Below are positions 1-6,597 of a DNA stretch of 11,042 bases, in pieces. Made by a program: the position numbers and the translations under genes. Below the pieces are notes generated by a model, which saw only the letters and a program-made list of their open reading frames with translations, was not told the DNA's origin and ran no database searches. Within the stretch, counting starts at the first letter, position 1; every line of letters starts with the position of its first letter. The DNA comes from Anaerolineales bacterium UBA3940 (GTDB taxonomy: Bacteria; Chloroflexota; Anaerolineae; Aggregatilineales; UBA3940): the NCBI GenBank assembly GCA_002385675.1, contig DGDY01000203.1, positions 1 through 11,042 on the forward strand, given 5' to 3'.

Positions 1-8
1 TGTGGGGG

Positions 9-31
9 GGGGCCCTCATAATCAGGGCCCC
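9..31. repeat. GC-rich hairpin beside a G9 tract at the window edge
   Basis: GGGGCCCT (9-16) is perfectly complementary to AGGGCCCC (24-31) around a 7-nt loop, and a run of nine G residues covers 4-12. Neither strand has a T-run after the stem, so this is not a convincing intrinsic terminator, although it could sit at the end of a gene outside the window. No promoter for the following gene is evident between here and position 70. Confidence 0.4.
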
Positions 32-70
32 TCACGATCGCGAGTATGGGAGCCGGGTGGAGAGATTACC

Positions 71-289
71 ATGAAAAACAGGCCCAAGTTTACGTTCGCC
101 AACCTGGACGAAGCCAGCCTGGAGCGCGTGCGCGAGCTGGAGTCGCAGATGGAGAACGTGTGCATTCTTGCCGTGCAGCCGCGCGTGACCCTGGCCGACC
201 TCACCGACGAGCAGGTCGAGAAGGTCCGGGCGTTGGAGGACGAGCTGGGCGTGATCCTTCTCGCCTATAGCGATCCGCCGAATGGATAG
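71..289 (+). CDS. Small hypothetical protein with two tandem ~31-residue repeats
   Basis: This 72-aa protein is not one I can assign to a named family. It starts at ATG 71, preceded by the purine-rich GGTGGAGA (about 56-63) as ribosome-binding site. Residues 7-38 and 39-69 align with each other: each has a short strand-like start (FTFANL / VTLADL), an amphipathic charged helix (ERVRELE / EKVRALE), and a hydrophobic strand (VCILAV / VILLAY). About 11 of 29 aligned positions are identical, so the protein looks like an internal duplication of a strand-helix-strand unit. It has no signal peptide and no membrane segment. The 22-nt gap to the thioesterase gene suggests co-transcription. A cytoplasmic adaptor or regulatory role is possible, but nothing in the sequence establishes a function. 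Confidence 0.7.
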   Translation: MKNRPKFTFANLDEASLERVRELESQMENVCILAVQPRVTLADLTDEQVEKVRALEDELGVILLAYSDPPNG

Positions 290-311
290 AGTATAGAACG
301 CAAGCCACACC

Positions 312-707
312 ATGATTACGATACAACCTGGAGTGACCGGAGAGCAAGTGACGACCGTCACCGAGGAGCAGACGGCCCGCCACCTCGGCAGCGGGGGCGT
401 GAACGTGTTTGCCACGCCCGCGATGATCTCCCTCATGGAAAGGGCCGCCGTCAATGCGATTGATCATCTGCTACCGGAGGGGCAGGCCAGCGTCGGCACG
501 GCGGTCAGCGTGCGCCACCTCGCCGCGACGCCGCTCGGCCAGCAGGTGCGGGCGCGGGCGGAGGTGATCGCCGTGAACGGGCGTGAGGTCACCTTCCACG
601 TGCAGGCATGGGACGAGCACGAGTTGATCGGCGAGGGGGAGCATACCCGCTTTATTATCGACCTTGAGCGCTTCGCGCGCGGCTCCGAGAAGAAGGCGCG
701 CGCCTAG
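312..707 (+). CDS. Hotdog-fold thioesterase, FlK-like
   Basis: This 131-aa protein has the usual length of single-domain hotdog thioesterases and probably hydrolyses an acyl-CoA or related thioester in the cytoplasm. The segment ATPAMISLMERAA (34-46) followed by SVRHL (66-70) is typical of the fluoroacetyl-CoA thioesterase (FlK) family. In FlK the active-site residues are Thr42, Glu50, Gly69 and His76; here Thr35, Glu43, Gly62 and His69 have exactly the same spacing, all offset by 7. The C-terminal half (about 79-116) forms the rest of the beta sheet. The substrate cannot be read from sequence, and most FlK-like proteins are not expected to act on fluoroacetyl-CoA. The start lacks a clear Shine-Dalgarno; translation may depend on the small gene just upstream. 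Its TAG stop shares CTAG with the opposite-strand stop of the phosphoesterase gene. Confidence 0.85.
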   Translation: MITIQPGVTGEQVTTVTEEQTARHLGSGGVNVFATPAMISLMERAAVNAIDHLLPEGQASVGTAVSVRHLAATPLGQQVRARAEVIAVNGREVTFHVQAWDEHELIGEGEHTRFIIDLERFARGSEKKARA

Positions 708-2143
708 CCCAGCGGAATCGTCGCCCGGTCGAGCACGGTGCCGTCGCGCCCGCGCGCCTGGACCTCGATGCGATCCTCGTAGATCTCCAGCAGCACCCAG
801 TGCGACTGCTGTATGAACACGCCGCCCTCGGGCATGTCCTCCGTCTGCGGGTAGAGCGACGCCGAGCCGCCGCCGGAGATAATATAGGTGATCCCGTTGA
901 TGGTGACGCGCTCGTAGTTGTGGTCATGCCCGGAGAGCACCAGCGGGACATTCGCCCCTTCATACAGCGTCGTCCAGCCGCGAACGGTCAGCCCGGTACC
1001 CGCGTGCCTGCCGTAGCTGTACGGCGGGACGTGCATCACCGGGATGGTGATGCGGAAACGCGGGTCGGCCAGCCGCTCGGCGATCCATGCTTCCTGCTCG
1101 GCGCGCCCGCCCTCGCTGAAGAACACCTGTGTATCCAGCAGCAGGAACTGCACGTCGCCATAGGCGACCGCGTACCACATATTGCGACCGTCATAGGCCG
1201 ACGGCTCAAAGGCCGGGTCGGGGAAGGGCGGGAAGACCCGGTAGTAGAAGGGCACGTCCTCCCAGATGGCCGACTCCTCAACGTCGTGGTTGCCGATAAC
1301 CGGGTAGACGGGCATCCGCTCCAGTATCGCTTCCAGCGGCTGGTACCACTTGAAGGCGTAAGACTCGAACGGGTCGCCCTCGTTGTACATCTGGTAGACG
1401 ACATCGCCGGTGTGCACGGTGAAGTCCAGATCGCTCGCCGCCATGTCCTGCGCGAGGTCGAACGTCACCTGCTCACCAAAGCCCGAATCGCCGATCACCC
1501 CGACGCGCAGCGGCCACTCCACCGGGTTGGCGGTCGTCGTAAAGGTGACCGTCCCCCATAGCTCGCCCCGGTAGGAGGGCTCGCGGTACTCGCCGTTGGA
1601 CGCCTCCGGCCCTATCCCGACGATGGCCGCGTAGCTCGTGCCGGGCTGCAGCCCCTCCAGTACGACCTGGTGATAAGACCGGTCGGCGGGCAGCGAAACC
1701 GTGTGCTGCTCGGCGGGGTTGGCCTCCGGCCAGTAGATCAGCAGGCCCGGCGCGGCGGTGTGCAGCTCAAAGAAGAGCACCGCCGTCGTCTCGGTGACGT
1801 GCTGCACGACCAGCGGTAGGCGGTAAGGCACGCCCGAGGCGACATCCCCGAACGGGACCGGCGTCTGCGTCGGGCCCGGGATGTCGGTCGGGGCGGCGGT
1901 GGGCTCTATAGTTGCCGTCGGCGCGACGGTCGGCGCGGTGGTCGGTGCGTTGGCCGGGTTGGCGGGGTTAGCAGGGAGCGTGGCGCTCTCCACCTGCGGC
2001 TCGGCAACGTCCGCCGTTGCGGGCAGCGCCTCCGCTGCCGGGGCTTCTACGCAGCCGGCGGCAAGCAGCGTTACCACGACGAGCAAGGCGCTTGCCCATG
2101 CGCGCAGGGATACAGGTATGGCGTTGAGACGGGATAATGGCAT
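704..2143 (-). CDS. Exported purple-acid-phosphatase-like metallophosphoesterase lipoprotein
   Basis: This protein is about 479 aa from ATG 2143; a GTG at 2158 would add five residues, and GAGAAG seven bases before the ATG favours the shorter form. A hydrophobic stretch and lipobox LAAGC give lipidated Cys31, so the protein is anchored outside the membrane. A Pro/Thr/Ala-rich linker (about 55-97) precedes a fibronectin-III-like domain (about 105-205), as in purple acid phosphatases. The catalytic domain shows the metal ligands in family order: GDSG (Asp219), GDVVY (Asp247, Tyr250), GNHD (Asn285, His286), His371 in VMHVPPYS, and GHDHNYER (His406, His408). The Tyr in GDxxY is the Fe-coordinating residue of purple acid phosphatases. 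It probably releases phosphate from esters outside the cell. The gene has an upstream region divergent from the zinc-finger gene and no terminator before the convergent thioesterase gene. Confidence 0.9.
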   Translation of the reverse strand: MPLSRLNAIPVSLRAWASALLVVVTLLAAGCVEAPAAEALPATADVAEPQVESATLPANPANPANAPTTAPTVAPTATIEPTAAPTDIPGPTQTPVPFGDVASGVPYRLPLVVQHVTETTAVLFFELHTAAPGLLIYWPEANPAEQHTVSLPADRSYHQVVLEGLQPGTSYAAIVGIGPEASNGEYREPSYRGELWGTVTFTTTANPVEWPLRVGVIGDSGFGEQVTFDLAQDMAASDLDFTVHTGDVVYQMYNEGDPFESYAFKWYQPLEAILERMPVYPVIGNHDVEESAIWEDVPFYYRVFPPFPDPAFEPSAYDGRNMWYAVAYGDVQFLLLDTQVFFSEGGRAEQEAWIAERLADPRFRITIPVMHVPPYSYGRHAGTGLTVRGWTTLYEGANVPLVLSGHDHNYERVTINGITYIISGGGSASLYPQTEDMPEGGVFIQQSHWVLLEIYEDRIEVQARGRDGTVLDRATIPLG

Positions 2144-2304
2144 CTTGTTGCTTCTCACGTTCTGTAACTTGTTAACTGCCTAAGGGTACCTTAAATCGCA
2201 GTATGCTATCCACAACGAGCGCCGGGGTAGGGTGTTATCAAGGGTGCGAGGCCAGGGGCTGCCATACCCACCGCTTCCTTTTTTCGTTAAACAGGGGCTG
2301 GGGG

Positions 2305-2310
2305 TATAAT
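2305..2310 (+). promoter_or_regulatory. Probable -10 box for the zinc-finger gene
   Basis: A consensus TATAAT lies in the context GGGGTATAAT. The region 16-18 bp upstream is a T-rich stretch (2279-2288) with only a weak match to a -35 hexamer. Transcription would begin near 2317, leaving a leader of roughly 78 nt before ATG 2395. Confidence 0.45.
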
Positions 2311-2394
2311 CGGACCTCACTGACCCGTGCCGCAGCCTGACAGTCCGCCGGGCTGCCGAACAGGATCAATGCGTTCACCAGTCACTGAGTGAGT

Positions 2395-2646
2395 ATGAGT
2401 GTTAAAAACTGTTATATCTGTGACCAGGACCCGACTGAAGGGCGGCGGCTGGGTAACTCCGGCCTGCTCGACGGACGCGAATGCCCTATCTGCCACCGCC
2501 CCACGTGCCGGCACCATCTTGTGACGGTTCGGTGGCGCTGGCGCAATGAGACGCGAGAGCTTGCCTCGACGCTGATCTGCCGGGAGTGCCATCGCACCTA
2601 CCAGCACCGCCGCTGGGACGCGATCCACCGCGACTGGATCAGCTAG
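2395..2646 (+). CDS. Small zinc-finger protein with cross-brace-like ligand spacing
   Basis: This 83-aa protein (ATG 2395; an in-frame GTG at 2389 would add two residues; neither has a strong Shine-Dalgarno) carries four ligand pairs: Cys6-x2-Cys9, Cys30-x2-Cys33, Cys38-x2-His41 and Cys62-x2-Cys65. The spacing x20, x4, x20 between pairs is the layout of cross-brace two-zinc fingers such as FYVE, RING and related domains; separate zinc ribbons are an alternative. The rest is rich in Arg, Trp and His (RWRWR at 46-50, HRRWDAIHRDW near the end), which would suit nucleic acid or protein binding. There is no signal peptide or membrane segment. I do not recognise a named family. It precedes the inositol-phosphate synthase gene on the same strand by 164 nt, without an obvious terminator between them. 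Confidence 0.75.
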   Translation: MSVKNCYICDQDPTEGRRLGNSGLLDGRECPICHRPTCRHHLVTVRWRWRNETRELASTLICRECHRTYQHRRWDAIHRDWIS

Positions 2647-2797
2647 GTCGCATCACCGGCTCTCGCCCCTCCCTCTGGCTTGACCCGAATTGTTTGGTAG
2701 TCAGGGAAGTTGTGTGCCTGCCGCCATTCCGGGGTACAGTCGTGTAGCCCGGTCATACCAATGCGAATTGCTCCACATCAACCCAGATCCTACTAAT

Positions 2798-2804
2798 AAG
2801 GAGG
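2798..2804 (+). promoter_or_regulatory. Ribosome binding site that decides the ino1 start
   Basis: AAGGAGG is a near-perfect Shine-Dalgarno. It directly abuts ATG 2805 with no spacer, which is too close for initiation, but stands 6 nt before GTG 2811. The GTG is therefore the likely start, giving an N-terminus [13 protein letters not shown] that begins at the Rossmann strand like relatives. Confidence 0.8.
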
Positions 2805-2810
2805 ATGCTC

Positions 2811-3932
2811 GTGAGTGACAAAGTTCGTGTGGCGATTATCGGTGTCGGCAACTGCGCGTCGTCTCTTATCCAGGGCGTCGAGTACTATCGCCACGCCGAA
2901 CGCGACGAAGACGTGCCCGGCCTGATGCATGTTGACCTCGGTGGTTACCACATCAGCGATATCGAGTTTAGTGCCGCCTTTGACATCGACATCGAGAAGG
3001 TTGGCAAGGACCTCTCCGAGGCGATCTGGTGCGGCCAGAACAACACCATCAAGTTCGCCGATGTGCCGCACCTGGGCGTGCCCGTCCACCGGGGGATGAC
3101 GCACGATGGGCTGGGCAAGTACCTCAAGGAGAAGATCAAGAAGGCCCCCGGCCCGACGGCCAACATCACCCAGATCCTGAAGGACACCGGCACCGACGTT
3201 GTCGTGAACTACCTGCCCGTCGGCAGCGAGCAGGCAACGAAGTGGTACGTTGAGCAGGTGCTGAACGCGGGCTGTGCGTTCGTCAACTGCATCCCGGTGT
3301 TCATCGCGCGCGAGCCGTACTGGCAGAACCGCTTTGCGGAGAAGGGCCTGCCGCTGATCGGCGACGACATCAAGAGCCAGGTCGGCGCGACCATCGTCCA
3401 TCGCGTGCTCGCCACCCTGTTCGAGGACCGGGGCGTGCGCCTGGAGCGCACGAGCCAGCTCAACGTCGGCGGCAACATGGACTTCTACAACATGCTGGAG
3501 CGCGAGCGGCTGGAGAGCAAGAAGATCTCCAAGACCAGCGCGGTCACGTCGCTCATCCCGCGCGAGATGGAATCCGACAACGTGTACATCGGCCCCAGCG
3601 ACTACGTGCCCTGGCTGACGGACCGCAAGTGGGCGTACATCCGGCTTGAGGGCCGCAGCTTCGGTGATGTGCCGCTCAACGTCGAACTGAAGCTCGAAGT
3701 GTGGGACAGCCCGAACTCGGCAGGCGTGGTGATCGACCTGGTGCGCTGCGCGAAGATCGCGCTCGACCGCGGCCTGAAGGGCACGGTTGTCGCTCCGAGC
3801 AGCTACTTCATGAAGTCGCCGCCGATCCAGTACCCGGACGACGTTGCGCATGAGAAGACCGAGGCGTTCATCCGGGGCGAGAACAACGATACGCTCGTCG
3901 GCAGCAAGGATGCGACCGACACCGGCGCGTAG
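2811..3932 (+). CDS. ino1: Inositol-3-phosphate synthase (actinobacterial/archaeal type)
   Basis: This 373-aa enzyme converts D-glucose 6-phosphate to 1D-myo-inositol 3-phosphate by an NAD-dependent internal redox and aldol cyclisation, the entry to inositol lipids, phosphatidylinositol and compatible solutes. The N-terminal NAD-binding Rossmann motif is GVGNCASSL (11-19), diagnostic of the short prokaryotic class, and the length fits that class rather than the longer eukaryotic enzymes. Conserved blocks are NYLPVGSE (133-140), [11 protein letters not shown] (184-194), [12 protein letters not shown] (217-228), the Lys-rich [13 protein letters not shown] (235-247), DSPNSAGV (299-306) and SSYFMKSPP (330-338); the conserved lysines in these blocks stabilise phosphate and the enolate. 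GTG 2811 is chosen for Shine-Dalgarno spacing. A strong intrinsic terminator follows 24 nt after the stop. No inositol monophosphatase or PI synthase gene is adjacent. Confidence 0.95.
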   Translation: MSDKVRVAIIGVGNCASSLIQGVEYYRHAERDEDVPGLMHVDLGGYHISDIEFSAAFDIDIEKVGKDLSEAIWCGQNNTIKFADVPHLGVPVHRGMTHDGLGKYLKEKIKKAPGPTANITQILKDTGTDVVVNYLPVGSEQATKWYVEQVLNAGCAFVNCIPVFIAREPYWQNRFAEKGLPLIGDDIKSQVGATIVHRVLATLFEDRGVRLERTSQLNVGGNMDFYNMLERERLESKKISKTSAVTSLIPREMESDNVYIGPSDYVPWLTDRKWAYIRLEGRSFGDVPLNVELKLEVWDSPNSAGVVIDLVRCAKIALDRGLKGTVVAPSSYFMKSPPIQYPDDVAHEKTEAFIRGENNDTLVGSKDATDTGA

Positions 3933-3954
3933 TGCGCGCCCTTGCCCTGTCTAT

Positions 3955-3993
3955 AGACAGACCTCCCCGAATGGCGGGGAGGTCTGTTTTGTT
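3955..3993 (+). terminator. Intrinsic terminator after ino1
   Basis: The stem ACAGACCTCCCC (3957-3968) pairs perfectly with 3976-3987, and 3969/3975 add a further G:C pair closing a 5-nt loop. The stem is followed by TTTTGTTG. This is the clearest terminator in the window. Confidence 0.9.
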
Positions 3994-4002
3994 GTGGCGA
4001 GA

Positions 4003-4015
4003 TGAGGTCACCTCA
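4003..4015. repeat. Perfect 13-bp odd palindrome TGAGGT-C-ACCTCA
   Basis: Six-base arms surround a single C. It lies between the ino1 terminator and the GTAGGGGTGG palindrome. It may be part of the repeat cluster filling the 3933-4311 gap or a protein-binding site; no gene dependence can be inferred. Confidence 0.4.
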
Positions 4016-4017
4016 GG

Positions 4018-4046
4018 GTAGGGGTGGCTCTCAGATCCGCCCCTGC
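4018..4046. repeat. Imperfect palindrome with GTAGGGGTGG / CCGCCCCTGC arms
   Basis: The left arm 4018-4031 pairs with 4033-4046 with one mismatch and two G:T wobbles around a single-base centre. The core GTAGGGGYGG recurs at 9582-9592 and at the right window edge (11031-11041). It resembles the short interspersed palindromes common in intergenic regions of some GC-rich bacteria. Confidence 0.55.
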
Positions 4047-4086
4047 CGGCGGCAAAGTTAAGCAAGCGGGGAGCGTTGTCATAGTG

Positions 4087-4126
4087 AGGGCCTCCTCCGC
4101 GACTGAACGTCGCGGCTGTCGGCCCC
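4087..4126 (-). repeat. Two-stem structured repeat, copy A
   Basis: Read on the minus strand this is an outer stem GGGGCC (4126-4121) with GGCCCT (4092-4087, last pair G:U), an internal loop GACAG / AGGA, and an inner 7-bp stem CCGCGAC / GTCGCGG around loop GTTCA. It differs from copy C (9515-9554, plus strand) at four of 40 positions, two of which form a compensatory C:G versus T:A change in the inner stem. It lies in the middle of the 379-nt gap between ino1 and degV. Weaker structure beside it includes a bulged hairpin at about 4150-4185. No gene of credible length occupies the gap. Confidence 0.8.
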
Positions 4127-4225
4127 TGCTCGATCAAAGGTGATTAAGTTAAGGCCGCGTGTCGGTGAATGGGATGCGGACCTTAGCGGGCAGTGGCACC
4201 CCTACGGTGAAAAAGGTTTTTAATT

Positions 4226-4254
4226 TTGCGGACGAACGCTCGTTCGTGTATATT
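4226..4254 (+). promoter_or_regulatory. degV promoter with a TetR-type palindrome in its spacer
   Basis: The -35 TTGCGG (4226-4231) and -10 TATATT (4249-4254) are 17 bp apart. The spacer contains a perfect palindrome ACGAACGCTCGTTCGT (4232-4247), with 7-bp arms and a CT centre, filling 16 of 17 spacer positions. An A/T-rich tract (4210-4227) directly upstream could act as an UP element. A regulator bound here would block polymerase; the GAACGNNCGTTC-like core is the style of TetR-family operators, which is inference from form. Confidence 0.7.
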
Positions 4255-4311
4255 CAGATTACTCGCAGCCGGTAATCATGGCGACAGCTTCCAGGAGGGG
4301 ACATCACACCC

Positions 4312-5181
4312 ATGCATATTGTCACCGACCGCGGCGCCGACCTTACCCCATCCCAGCTTGAAGGGCTCAGCGATCATATTACGTTCGCCCCGCTGACTAT
4401 CACGCTGGACGGGCGCTCATACGTTAGTGGCGTGGACATCCAGCATGACGAGTTCTACGAACTTCTCATCACTGCTGAGGGCATGCCCACGACCTCGCTG
4501 CCGTCGGCGGGGGAGTTTGCGGAGATCTACCGGGAGATCGCCCGCACCGACCCCGACATCCTCTCCGTGCATATCTCGTCCGGGCTGAGCGGCACAGTGA
4601 ACTCGGCGCGGCAGGCGGCGGAGATGGTGCAGGAGGCCAACATCACGGTGTTCGACACCATGACGCTCTCCGGGGCGGAAGGCTGGCAGGTCGAGGCGGC
4701 GGCACGCGCGGCAAAGGCGGGCTGGACGCGTGAGAAGATCGTGGCGCTGCTGGAGACCATCCGTGACGTGACAGAGACGATCTTCACGCTGCCGGAGTTG
4801 AAGTACCTTATTCACGGGGGGCGCATCAGCCATCTGAAGGGCCTGCTGGCGTCCGTGCTGAACATCAAACCTATCATCGGCGTGAGCAAAGAGGACGGCA
4901 AGTACTACCAGTTGGGGCGGGCACGGACCTTCAACCGTGCAGTGCAGAGCCTCGCGGATGTGATCGCCGGGCAGCACGGGGAGGGCGCGTCGCTGCGCGT
5001 GCAGGTGCTGCATGCCGGTGCGCCTCGCACGGCGGAGCAGCTTGTCAGCCTGCTGGACAGCCGCTTTGACTGCACGTTCCTGCCCACTGGCGATGTCGCG
5101 CCGGTGCTCGGCGCGCACACCGGGCCGGGGCTGGTCGGCGCGGTCTACGCCCCGCTTGACCGCTTCCCGGTGATACCGTAG
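4312..5181 (+). CDS. degV: DegV family fatty-acid-binding protein
   Basis: DegV-family proteins bind a single fatty acid and, as FakB, present it to the fatty acid kinase FakA for conversion to acyl-phosphate and use in phospholipid synthesis. This one has the usual length, 289 aa, and the hallmark blocks: TDRGADL (5-11), PTTSLPS (59-65), the SSGLSGT loop (89-95), KYLIHGGRIS (164-173), LNIKPIIGV (183-191) and HTGPG (269-273). The TTS, SGLSGT and HTGPG segments line the carboxylate-binding site in the family. It has no signal peptide and is cytoplasmic. AGGAGG at 4293-4298 precedes ATG 4312 by a rather long 13 nt, and no nearer start exists. A promoter with a TetR-like operator lies upstream. 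No fakA gene is present in the window, so partnership with a fatty acid kinase is inferred from family only. Confidence 0.92.
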   Translation: MHIVTDRGADLTPSQLEGLSDHITFAPLTITLDGRSYVSGVDIQHDEFYELLITAEGMPTTSLPSAGEFAEIYREIARTDPDILSVHISSGLSGTVNSARQAAEMVQEANITVFDTMTLSGAEGWQVEAAARAAKAGWTREKIVALLETIRDVTETIFTLPELKYLIHGGRISHLKGLLASVLNIKPIIGVSKEDGKYYQLGRARTFNRAVQSLADVIAGQHGEGASLRVQVLHAGAPRTAEQLVSLLDSRFDCTFLPTGDVAPVLGAHTGPGLVGAVYAPLDRFPVIP

Positions 5182-5189
5182 GGGTAAAC

Positions 5190-5235
5190 TAAGAGGCGCG
5201 GAGAGGGAAGACTCTCCGCGCCTCTTATGTTATTT
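5190..5235. terminator. Bidirectional terminator between convergent genes
   Basis: AAGAGGCGCGGAGAG (5191-5205) pairs perfectly with 5212-5226 around loop GGAAGA, and T5190:A5227 extends it to 16 bp. The plus strand continues with ATGTTATTT and the minus strand with AGTTTACC, so the U-tracts are weak, but position between the convergent degV and alpha-oxoamine synthase genes fits shared termination. Confidence 0.8.
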
Positions 5236-5271
5236 GGCCTTCTTTCTCGCCAGTCAGGGGGTAACGCCCCG

Positions 5272-6474
5272 CTAGATAATGCCGAGGCGGTGCCCCACCT
5301 CATCGAGGATGTTCAGGGCGCGCTCAAGCTGGTCGCGCGTGTGGGTCGCCATGTAGCTCGTACGCAGCAGCGCCTTGTTGGGCGGAACGGCAGGCGGGAT
5401 CACCGGGTTGGTGAACAGCCCGGCCTCAAACAGCGCCTTCCAGAAGAAGATGCAGCGCATATCGTCCCCGACGATGATCGGGATGATGGGCGTCTGGCTG
5501 TCGCCAATGTCAAAGCCAAGCTCCAGCAGCCCCTTCTTCATGAACTCCGCGTTATCCCACACCTGCTGCACGTAGCCGGGTTCGTTCTCGATGATGTCGA
5601 GCGCAGCAAGTACCGTTGCGGTGTTGGCGGCGGGCAGGCTGGCGCTGAAGATCAGCGAGCGAGCGTGGTGCTGGATGTAGTGCATCACGTCGTCATCCCC
5701 GCCGACGAACCCGCCGATCGAGGCAAACGACTTGCTGAACGTCCCGGTGATGAGATCCACCTCGTCGGTCACGCCGAAGTGGGCAGACGTGCCCCGACCG
5801 TTCGCCAGCACGCCGATGCTGTGCGCGTCGTCCACGAGCAGGCGCGCGCCGTACTTCTTGCACAGCGCGATCAGGTCGGGTAGCGGGGCGATGTCGCCGC
5901 CCATGCTGTACACGCCGTCCACCGCGACCAGCTTACCGACATCGGGGGGCAGCTTGCTGAGCACCCGCTCCAGGTCGGCCATGTCATTATGGCGGAACCG
6001 CTTAAGCTCGCCGAGGGAGAGCATCGCGCCATCGATAATGCTGGCGTGGTCTTCCTTATCGGTGATGATCACGTCGCCCCGGCCTACAATCGCCGAGATC
6101 GTGCCGAGGTTGGTCTGGTAGCCGGTGGAGAAGACGAGAACCGACTCCTTGCCGATGAAGTTCGCCAGCCGCTCCTCAAGCTCGCGGTGCATCTTCAGCG
6201 TGCCGTTCATAAAGCGCGAGCCGGTGCAGCTCGTACCGAAGTCGTCGATGGCCTTCTTGGCGGCTTCGCGTACCTTGGGGTGGGTGGTCAGCCCCAGGTA
6301 GTTGTTCGAGCCGATCATAATGATCTCGCGGCCCTCGTAGCGGACGACCGTGCCTTCCGAGTCCTCAAAGGGGATGAAGAAGGGGTAGAAGCCCATGGCT
6401 TGAGCTTCCCGGGCGCGGGTAAAGTCCTTCGTCTTTTCAAAAATATCCACACGCTGCTGTTCCATCGCGTCCAT
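5272..6474 (-). CDS. Alpha-oxoamine synthase, serine palmitoyltransferase-like
   Basis: This 400-aa PLP enzyme joins an amino acid to an acyl-CoA with loss of CO2. ATG 6474 is chosen because AAGGGGG lies 5 nt before it; an upstream TTG at 6513 has no such site. The cofactor residues are His143 (DHAS), Asp215 and His218 (VDDAHS), Lys248 (TFSKSF, Schiff base), and Arg371 in RTSYMATHT. The His-Asp-His spacing 72 and 3 equals that of Sphingomonas serine palmitoyltransferase (His159, Asp231, His234). The N-terminal blocks GFYPFF (28-33), MIGSNNYLGLTTHPKV (53-68) and GSRFMNGTLKMHRELE (85-100) read more like bacterial serine palmitoyltransferase than BioF or 2-amino-3-ketobutyrate CoA ligase. Subfamily is uncertain; no bio genes or threonine dehydrogenase gene are adjacent to favour those alternatives. 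Confidence 0.88.
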   Translation of the reverse strand: MDAMEQQRVDIFEKTKDFTRAREAQAMGFYPFFIPFEDSEGTVVRYEGREIIMIGSNNYLGLTTHPKVREAAKKAIDDFGTSCTGSRFMNGTLKMHRELEERLANFIGKESVLVFSTGYQTNLGTISAIVGRGDVIITDKEDHASIIDGAMLSLGELKRFRHNDMADLERVLSKLPPDVGKLVAVDGVYSMGGDIAPLPDLIALCKKYGARLLVDDAHSIGVLANGRGTSAHFGVTDEVDLITGTFSKSFASIGGFVGGDDDVMHYIQHHARSLIFSASLPAANTATVLAALDIIENEPGYVQQVWDNAEFMKKGLLELGFDIGDSQTPIIPIIVGDDMRCIFFWKALFEAGLFTNPVIPPAVPPNKALLRTSYMATHTRDQLERALNILDEVGHRLGII

Positions 6475-6568
6475 GATTACCCCCTTGCTAATTGCTTGCT
6501 GCGCTCTTTCCAACCGGCGAGCGGATGCCGGACGCTGTTTCGGCTGATAACCCCTGCAGTATCCGCCT

Positions 6569-6597
6569 ACGTTACCGGGTTTCCGCTAAATTGACAA
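6569..6597 (-). promoter_or_regulatory. Candidate promoter of the alpha-oxoamine synthase gene
   Basis: On the minus strand TTGTCA (6597-6592) is followed after 17 bp by TAACGT (6574-6569). The -35 overlaps the -35 of the divergent ABC promoter by five bases. The -10 is a weak match. Confidence 0.4.

Noticed and set aside
800..1561. A 253-codon plus-strand frame inside the phosphoesterase gene
   Set aside because: The minus-strand frame carries all metal ligands, a lipobox and the domain order of its family; the plus frame is a shadow.
2647..2804. Riboswitch or clear promoter upstream of ino1
   Set aside because: TTGACC (2680-2685) has no matching -10 at 16-18 bp, TACAGT (2735-2740) only a poor -35, and I recognise no riboswitch core.
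2793..3851. A 352-codon open frame antisense to ino1
   Set aside because: It is a GC-driven shadow of a fully recognisable enzyme gene; its translation is rich in His, Arg, Val and Asp without any family motif.
6475..6513. A TTG at 6513 as alpha-oxoamine synthase start
   Set aside because: It is a rare start without a ribosome-binding site; ATG 6474 has AAGGGGG at 5 nt and gives the normal N-terminus.
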